In this document: one piece after another, positions 15,748-19,416 of the stretch
Position numbering within the stretch: position 1 is the first letter of the stretch
Layout of the letters: each line of letters opens with the position of its first letter
Assembly: GCA_965371785.1 (NCBI GenBank)
Contig: CBDUZS010000050.1
Location: 1 to 19,416 of the forward strand
Direction of reading: 5' to 3'
DNA: 19,416 nt
From: CBDUZS01 sp965371785
Lineage (GTDB): Bacteria > Fermentibacterota > Fermentibacteria > Fermentibacterales > JCC-6
Notes under the pieces: model-generated
What the model saw: only the letters and a program-made list of their open reading frames with translations
What the model was told of the DNA's origin: nothing
Database searches by the model: none
Made by a program: the position numbers and the translations under genes

Positions 15748-16225
15748 CAGAAGGTTCCGGATCGATCCGGAACTCAGGGAAGCAACGGATTTCGGCGAAG
15801 TGTATTCGGTAATACTGGACGACAGCGAATACAAACTCAACGTTTCCAGGATCACTCCCACCCACCTCTCGATACTCATGGGCAACAGATCCTACAACGT
15901 CGAAGTCGAAAGGAAGGACAAGGATTACCTGGTCTCTACAAGGGGAGAGGTTTTCTCCTTCAGAGTCCAGGACGAGAGAAGCATCGCAGCCGAGGGTGAT
16001 GACGATACCGGAGAATCCATCATTACCGCTCCCATGCCCGGGATGGTAGTCAAGCTTCTCGTCGAAGAAGGCGATGTCGTGGAATCCAGGGACAAGCTTC
16101 TCGTTCTGGAAGCCATGAAGATGCAGAACGACATCACCGCTCCAGGGGCTGGAACCATTATAGAGGTATTCGTATCCGCGGGAGACACGGTGATGACCGG
16201 AGATCAGCTGATCAGTATCGAATAA
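15722..16225 (+). CDS. Biotin carboxyl carrier protein of the acyl-CoA carboxylase
   Basis: A 167-aa carrier. The C-terminal biotinyl domain has APMPGMV and the biotin-attachment site EAMKM, with the modified lysine at K133. Some 95 residues precede it, rich in beta strands (VYSVILDD, YKLNVSRI, YNVEVERK), which probably dock it to the partner subunits as the BT-type domain does in fused PccA proteins. A short acidic linker (EGDDDTGES) joins the two parts. The ATG at 15722 lies inside the end of the biotin carboxylase gene and has GGGAG eight bases upstream. It is the last gene of the operon. Only three bases separate it from the convergent membrane-protein gene. Confidence 0.9.
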   Translation: MAFIVVGGNRRFRIDPELREATDFGEVYSVILDDSEYKLNVSRITPTHLSILMGNRSYNVEVERKDKDYLVSTRGEVFSFRVQDERSIAAEGDDDTGESIITAPMPGMVVKLLVEEGDVVESRDKLLVLEAMKMQNDITAPGAGTIIEVFVSAGDTVMTGDQLISIE

Positions 16226-16228
16226 TCC

Positions 16229-16648
16229 TCATGAAAGTCGTTCCCTCCCCCGCCTTTCGAGTCCCCGGCACAGCAGGTACAACAGGATCGGTAGCCAGAA
16301 GACTAGGAATATCGGATTCAGGATACCTTTGGAACTGAAGCCGCCTGAGACATTTCCGGAAAGCAGTCCCAGGAACAGTATGACGAAGAAGCCTCCGAGG
16401 GCTGCCGCCCCAAGGAGCGAGCCCACGCGCTCCCATTTGAGTGCCAGGAACATAGCTACTACATAGATGCCCATCAGGGCCAATCCGATTGCTGCGATCG
16501 GCTCAATTGGCTCGGATAGCGGATTAGACTCCAGGGATTGCCCAATGAACATAAGCAGTAAAAACCCCGCTATGATCAACCCGAGTACGCGAGCTGACCA
16601 CCTCATAACCACTATTGCTGCGTTCTTCCTTTCTCGGTCTGTCTTCAT
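16229..16648 (-). CDS. Small four-helix membrane protein, unknown function
   Basis: A 139-aa protein with four predicted membrane segments: about residues 20-36 (VLGLIIAGFLLLMFIG), 50-68 (AAIGLALMGIYVVAMFLAL), 76-96 (GSLLGAAALGGFFVILFLGLL) and 110-126 (PIFLVFWLPILLYLL). Charged residues flank the first segment and end the protein (RGLERRGRERLS). No catalytic motif is seen and I do not recognise a named family. The ATG has a strong AAAGGAGGG four bases upstream. It ends with TGA, convergent with the carboxylase operon. It is the first gene beyond the last attC site of the cassette array. No attC follows it, so it is probably resident chromosome rather than a cassette. Confidence 0.75.
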   Translation of the reverse strand: MKTDRERKNAAIVVMRWSARVLGLIIAGFLLLMFIGQSLESNPLSEPIEPIAAIGLALMGIYVVAMFLALKWERVGSLLGAAALGGFFVILFLGLLSGNVSGGFSSKGILNPIFLVFWLPILLYLLCRGLERRGRERLS

Positions 16649-16729
16649 GAAACCCTCCTTTCAAGCAGGACCGTCACGCACCCGCTCGTCTGCAGATCTT
16701 ACAGTGTATAACAGAACGCCCTAGTGTGC

Positions 16730-16807
16730 GTCTAATGCTTCGGCTCAGCAGCAAGCAGTGAACAAAAGGATATGGCTCTGCTCGTCTACTGTAGCCGATT
16801 GTTGTGC
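16730..16807 (-). repeat. attC recombination site of the dinJ-yafQ cassette (last visible site)
   Basis: A 78-bp imperfect palindrome after the yafQ stop. R'' is GCACAAC (16807-16801), the exact complement of GTTGTGC where this cassette begins. The inner arms TCGGCT-A-CAG and CTGAGCCGA pair with one extrahelical A, the feature that orients attC for the integrase. The R' end reads ATTAGAC, so the base at the crossover point is A (16736) instead of the usual G. This is either a decayed site or a junction with non-cassette DNA. Confidence 0.82.
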
Positions 16808-16808
16808 T

Positions 16809-17081
16809 TCATTCTGAAAACAGCTCTGAATGTGAACCGATGCGCTCGAATATCATCCTGTTTCCATCAATTTTGTATATCAGGAACCAATCTGATGCAA
16901 TGTGGCATTCCCTACGACCCTTGTAGTTACCAACGAGTTGATGATCCCGGAAGATGGGATCGAGAACTTCCCCAGCAAGGAGAGTCCGGGAAATCAGTTT
17001 GAACTGCTCAATATCTCTTCCTTGTTTCTCGGCTCGTTTGATATCTTTCTTGAATTGTTTCGTAAAAGCTGGTGTATACAT
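16809..17081 (-). CDS. yafQ: YafQ-family mRNA interferase toxin
   Basis: A 90-aa RelE-superfamily toxin of the YafQ branch, predicted to cut mRNA in the ribosome A site. The catalytic set is intact: H47 (RDHQL), H60 and D64 (ECHIASDW), and H84 (IGSHSELF). These match H50, H63, D67 and H87 of E. coli YafQ with a constant offset of three. The ATG overlaps the stop of the antitoxin gene by one base (TGATG), so the two are translated together. It lies in an integron cassette and is followed within one base by its attC site. Toxin-antitoxin cassettes are known to stabilise cassette arrays; that role here is inferred. Confidence 0.92.
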   Translation of the reverse strand: MYTPAFTKQFKKDIKRAEKQGRDIEQFKLISRTLLAGEVLDPIFRDHQLVGNYKGRRECHIASDWFLIYKIDGNRMIFERIGSHSELFSE

Positions 17082-17341
17082 CAGATTCCAAGTTTATCAA
17101 ACATATCCTCTGCATCCTCGCAGATAACAACTTCCTTACTCGCATCTGTTGTTTCGAAAGTTGCCTTGGTCGTTGCATTGGGAATAACCATGTTGAAAGG
17201 TAATCCGTTATTCATCTCAATTTGACGGTAAAACATCGTTATTGCCTGAGTGGTATTCACTCCAAGACGATGCAATATCTCTTCTGCCTTTTCCTTCAGT
17301 TCTGGTTTTAGTCTTGCTCTTACTGTTGCGGTCTTACTCAT
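17081..17341 (-). CDS. dinJ: DinJ/RelB-family antitoxin
   Basis: An 86-aa antitoxin. The N-terminal half (ATVRARLKPELKEKAEEIL, then GVNTTQAITMFYRQIE) is the ribbon-helix-helix DNA-binding domain of RelB/DinJ. The acidic C-terminal part (EVVICEDAEDMFDKLGI) would wrap the toxin. The ATG has GGAGG five bases upstream. It is followed with a one-base overlap by the YafQ toxin gene. It should repress its own promoter by binding the near-perfect 20-bp palindrome at 17363-17382. The gene belongs to an integron cassette that starts at 17419. Confidence 0.92.
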   Translation of the reverse strand: MSKTATVRARLKPELKEKAEEILHRLGVNTTQAITMFYRQIEMNNGLPFNMVIPNATTKATFETTDASKEVVICEDAEDMFDKLGI

Positions 17342-17360
17342 AGTGACCTCCTTCGTATCA

Positions 17361-17389
17361 TATGTAGCGCAATTGGGCTACAATGTCAA
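17361..17389 (-). promoter_or_regulatory. dinJ-yafQ promoter and palindromic operator
   Basis: On the minus strand TTGACA (17389-17384) is followed after 17 bases by TACATA (17366-17361). A better -10 hexamer, TATGAT (17362-17357), is 21 bases away. The space between holds a 20-bp palindrome at 17363-17382, with arms TGTAGC and GCTACA, centre CAATTG and only one mismatched pair. This is where an autoregulating antitoxin would bind. The promoter lies inside the cassette, so expression does not depend on the integron promoter. Confidence 0.65.
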
Positions 17390-17413
17390 TAGATCACATA
17401 CTTTTTCTTTTCT

Positions 17414-17487
17414 GCACAACGCTTCGAATGAGCCGCTTCATGGCTATAGCCGTTTCCAGCAAAGTCAGCTCTATTCGATTGTTCACT
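17414..17487 (-). repeat. attC recombination site of the propeller-lipoprotein cassette
   Basis: A 74-bp imperfect palindrome. R'' is AGTGAAC (17487-17481) and R' is GTTGTGC (17420-17414). The arms TCGAAT-A-GAGCTG and CGGCTCATTCGA pair with one extrahelical A and a G-T pair. The block GCTCATTCGAAGCGTT is identical in the attC at the right window edge, and GAGCTGACTTT is also shared. R'' complements the first bases of the lipoprotein cassette (GTTCACTG) over 8 nt. Confidence 0.9.
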
Positions 17488-17495
17488 GCTAGTTA

Positions 17496-18620
17496 TTACT
17501 GTTCGACTAATGGTAATTCAAGGGTATATACTCGTTGTATTCCTGATTCAGGATCAAGATTCCAAGCGAGGCTGCCGTTTGGGGAGATGCTGAATTTCCA
17601 ATGTTGCCCATTCCTGGGAAACTCCGCCGTGCCTATATGAACTCCGTCATTATCAATTATATCAAAGACTGGTTTTTCTTCAGTTCCTCGCTGAATCCAC
17701 AAATAGCCGCAGTTATCAACTCCCAAACCAACGATGAGTGCGTGGAAGGGATCTGGCTCATAGTTTTCAGGGAGGCTACTCATACCCAGGGCAGCGAACT
17801 GGATTCTTGCATATTCCATTTCTTCTTGTAATTCCTGTGAGGATTTTGCAACTGGAGGAATCCCGAGTGAAAAAGAATAGAGAAGATTTCCCTGACAATC
17901 CCAACATCGGATTTCATGCTGATCTGTAGACAAGTTTGTGTAATAAACACGTTCGTTTCTCGTATCGGATGCCATTATTGAGTATCCAAGCATGCCTGTT
18001 GGAGTTAGAGGTGCTTCCAAAGCATTCTCCACAACCAGTGTATCTGAGAAGAATTCAAGTTCTCTATCGATACTATCCAGTGAAAAGAGGGATGGTTTGA
18101 ATATCAATGCCAGGTCCATGCCAAGCATGTCATAATCAACAGCACAGCCGGCTATATAGTTCGTGTCTACTGAAACAATTGCACTTGGTGGTGACAATGG
18201 CCAACCTACCAGCTCTGAGAGGCATTCACCATTGCCGTCGATGATAATGAGAGAACGCTTCAACATATCATTAACAATGATCCGGCCATCTGGATGCAGA
18301 ACCATCTCCTGGGGAAATAGAAACTCACCTGGTCCATTTCCCTGCCTTGATAGTTTCGCTAGGTAAGTGCCTTCAGAGGAGAATTCTCTGATGCAACAGG
18401 CACTTTGATCAAGCAGTAGTATTGATCCTGATGGTGATACCTCTGCGTCAACAATAGAGCCCAATACATAGCAGGAATCACCGGTTTCTATACCTATGCT
18501 GTCAAGCACGGTAATAGTCAGCCTATTGGGGAATGGTTCAATCCATTGTGAGTCAGCACATCCTGAATACAAAGAAATAACCAGACAAGACAGGAATGAA
18601 CTAATGATGTATTTAAACAA
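17496..18620 (-). CDS. Cassette-encoded lipoprotein with NHL-like six-bladed beta-propeller
   Basis: A 374-aa predicted lipoprotein. The N-terminal hydrophobic segment ends in a lipobox LYSGC, with C21 the lipidated cysteine. Repeated strand patterns such as VDAEVSPSGSILLLD, CIREFSSEGTYL, GNGPGEFLFPQEMVLHPDGRIIV and LIIIDGNGECL are those of the six-bladed propeller proteins with NHL-like repeats frequent in Bacteroidetes and relatives. The GxGPGEF block is typical. The start is TTG at 18618-18620, with AAAGGA six bases upstream. A TACAAT at 18642-18637 may be its -10 element, without a clear -35. The gene fills its own integron cassette (about 17420-18661) and is more AT-rich than the chromosomal genes to the left. 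Ligand and role are unknown. Confidence 0.82.
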   Translation of the reverse strand: MFKYIISSFLSCLVISLYSGCADSQWIEPFPNRLTITVLDSIGIETGDSCYVLGSIVDAEVSPSGSILLLDQSACCIREFSSEGTYLAKLSRQGNGPGEFLFPQEMVLHPDGRIIVNDMLKRSLIIIDGNGECLSELVGWPLSPPSAIVSVDTNYIAGCAVDYDMLGMDLALIFKPSLFSLDSIDRELEFFSDTLVVENALEAPLTPTGMLGYSIMASDTRNERVYYTNLSTDQHEIRCWDCQGNLLYSFSLGIPPVAKSSQELQEEMEYARIQFAALGMSSLPENYEPDPFHALIVGLGVDNCGYLWIQRGTEEKPVFDIIDNDGVHIGTAEFPRNGQHWKFSISPNGSLAWNLDPESGIQRVYTLELPLVEQ

Positions 18621-18655
18621 CTGGAATCCTTTCAGGATTGTAGCTGTTTATTGTC

Positions 18656-18733
18656 AGTGAACATCCTAAATCAGCAGGCTGCGAAAACCTGTTCAAACCC
18701 ACTACGCAGCTCTGCTGCATTTTGTTGTTAGCA
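18656..18733 (-). repeat. attC recombination site of the hicAB cassette
   Basis: A 78-bp imperfect palindrome starting just after the hicB stop. R'' is TGCTAAC (18733-18727) and R' is GTTCACT (18662-18656). The arms AAAT-G-CAGCAG-A-GCTGCG and CGCAGCCTGCTGATTT pair over 16 bases, leaving G and A extrahelical. R'' complements the first bases of the hicAB cassette (GTTAGCAT) over 8 nt. Confidence 0.9.
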
Positions 18734-18736
18734 TCT

Positions 18737-19075
18737 TTATTTTGCTAACCTTGCACTTACCAGTCGGTTTATGCTTACTCCCTCTTCTGCTGCTATTTCA
18801 GCAAGCTTGCGATGAACTTCGGGAGGAATCCGCACCATGAACTTCCCGCTGTATTTCCTGATTGAAATAGGAACTGGTATTTTTTCCTTATTATTATTCA
18901 TTTCGGAAATAACATCAGCTACAAGCTGACGTATTCCTGCAAGGGCAGATTCCTGAGTTTCGGTAAGCCAGCTTAAGCTAGGGAACTCAGTACATAGACC
19001 AACATATTCCTGATCTTCTTCGGACCATGTAACTCTGTATGTGTAAAGATCATTCTTCAGTGGCATCTTCTTCAC
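18737..19075 (-). CDS. hicB: HicB-family antitoxin
   Basis: A 112-aa antitoxin. The N-terminal part (YRVTWSEEDQEYVGLCTEFPSLSWLTETQESALAGI) is the partly degraded RNase H-like HicB domain that covers the toxin. The C-terminal part (FMVRIPPEVHRKLAEIAAEEGVSINRLVSARL, about 79-110) is a ribbon-helix-helix DNA-binding domain. The start is probably GTG at 19073-19075, with AGAGG four bases upstream; an ATG nine bases downstream is the alternative. It overlaps the end of the toxin gene by 26 bases. It is expected to bind the palindrome at 19320-19333 and repress the pair. Toxin-first order is normal for hicAB. Confidence 0.88.
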   Translation of the reverse strand: MKKMPLKNDLYTYRVTWSEEDQEYVGLCTEFPSLSWLTETQESALAGIRQLVADVISEMNNNKEKIPVPISIRKYSGKFMVRIPPEVHRKLAEIAAEEGVSINRLVSARLAK

Positions 19076-19310
19076 GCAACCTCTCTATGGCTCGAAGAAC
19101 TTGTCTAACCTGATAGGCTTTTGCTCTGCCTTTCGTATTCTGGATATTTACTCTTGGATCTCCTTGCCATGGTGTCGTGTAAACTTGATGGCTTGATCCG
19201 GATGACCTCGGCTGTCCAAAATAGTATTTGCATGCCTTGCATAAATCGGAGAATCGAACATCCTTCGGGTTATCCTTCATTCTTCTTATCAACTGTTCTA
19301 TCTTTGCCAT
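19050..19310 (-). CDS. hicA: HicA-family mRNA interferase toxin
   Basis: An 86-aa double-stranded-RNA-binding-fold toxin of the HicA/YcfA family, predicted to cleave mRNA when free of HicB. The catalytic histidine is H41 in SGSSHQVY, followed by the family strand pattern RVNIQNTKG and a final helix VRQVLRAIERL. The ATG at 19308-19310 was chosen because MAKIEQLIRRM fits the family. The frame extends upstream to a TTG, but that lies within the promoter. No ribosome binding site precedes the ATG and the -10 element ends five bases before it, so the mRNA is probably leaderless. It is the first gene of its integron cassette. Confidence 0.88.
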   Translation of the reverse strand: MAKIEQLIRRMKDNPKDVRFSDLCKACKYYFGQPRSSGSSHQVYTTPWQGDPRVNIQNTKGRAKAYQVRQVLRAIERLREEDATEE

Positions 19311-19315
19311 AGAAT

Positions 19316-19344
19316 ATAGTATCAATATTGATACCGGATGTCAA
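19316..19344 (-). promoter_or_regulatory. hicAB promoter with palindromic operator
   Basis: On the minus strand TTGACA (19344-19339) and TACTAT (19321-19316) are exactly 17 bases apart. Between them, overlapping the -10 element, is the perfect 14-bp palindrome TATCAATATTGATA (19320-19333), a likely HicB operator. Transcription would begin at or next to the A of the hicA ATG. Confidence 0.68.
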
Positions 19345-19357
19345 TCCCTTCTTTGTA

Positions 19358-19416
19358 TGCTAACGCTTCGAATGAGCTGCTGTGACACTGCCTTAAACGT
19401 GTAAAGTCAGCTCAAT
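19358..19416 (-). repeat. attC recombination site, cut by the right edge
   Basis: The R' end GTTAGCA (19364-19358) and the arm CAGCTCA pair with TGAGCTG at the window edge; R'' would lie beyond 19416. It shares GCTCATTCGAAGCGTT and GAGCTGACTTT with the attC at 17414-17487. It belongs to a further cassette outside the window and marks the start of the hicAB cassette at 19363. Confidence 0.82.

Noticed and set aside
16229..16648. Membrane-protein gene as a fourth cassette.
   Set aside because: No attC follows it; it ends three bases from the carboxylase operon, so cassette status cannot be supported.
16730..19416. CRISPR array or insertion-sequence ends as the explanation for the repeats between genes.
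   Set aside because: The repeats are not regularly spaced short units, no transposase or cas gene is present, and the extrahelical bases with matched cassette ends fit attC specifically.

Overview
The window looks like chromosomal DNA of an uncultivated member of the FCB-type lineages (relatives of Bacteroidetes, or candidate phyla such as Fermentibacteria or Latescibacteria). This is an inference. It rests on three secreted proteins that end in type IX-secretion-like C-terminal sorting domains, a cassette-borne lipoprotein of the six-bladed propeller type common in that group, AGGAGG-type ribosome binding sites and ordinary use of TAA, TAG and TGA stops. No rRNA, tRNA, CRISPR array, transposase or integrase gene is visible. 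No gene-free stretch exceeds 300 bases.

Left part (1-6750), secreted proteins. A protein with seven FG-GAP/VCBS calcium-binding repeats (plus strand) runs convergently into a GH85 endo-beta-N-acetylglucosaminidase that would cut N-glycans. Upstream of that lies a large BNR/Ycf48-like beta-propeller gene split by one in-frame TGA. All carry signal peptides and the same kind of C-terminal tail, so they are probably exported and surface-anchored or released. A small unrecognised plus-strand ORF (52 aa) follows.

Middle part (6973-16225), housekeeping and repair. A YhaO/YhaN-like (SbcD/SbcC-like) nuclease-ATPase pair, a glutamate dehydrogenase with a good promoter, leader hairpins and a terminator, and an endonuclease IV gene all lie on the minus strand. 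A tightly overlapping three-gene operon for a biotin-dependent acyl-CoA carboxylase (carboxyltransferase, biotin carboxylase, biotin carrier) reads on the plus strand. A four-helix membrane protein converges on it.

Right part (about 16730-19416), the most interesting region: an integron gene-cassette array on the minus strand. Four attC sites are visible, three complete and one cut by the window edge. Each complete site is an imperfect hairpin with extrahelical bases and AAC/GTT-type ends. They delimit three cassettes: hicA-hicB toxin-antitoxin, a propeller lipoprotein, and dinJ-yafQ toxin-antitoxin. For every cassette the R'' sequence at its end is the exact complement (7-8 nt) of the sequence at its beginning, as expected if each cassette was once a circle. 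Both toxin-antitoxin cassettes carry their own promoter with a palindromic operator between the -35 and -10 elements. The hicA message looks leaderless. The array continues beyond the right edge, and the integrase gene is not in the window.
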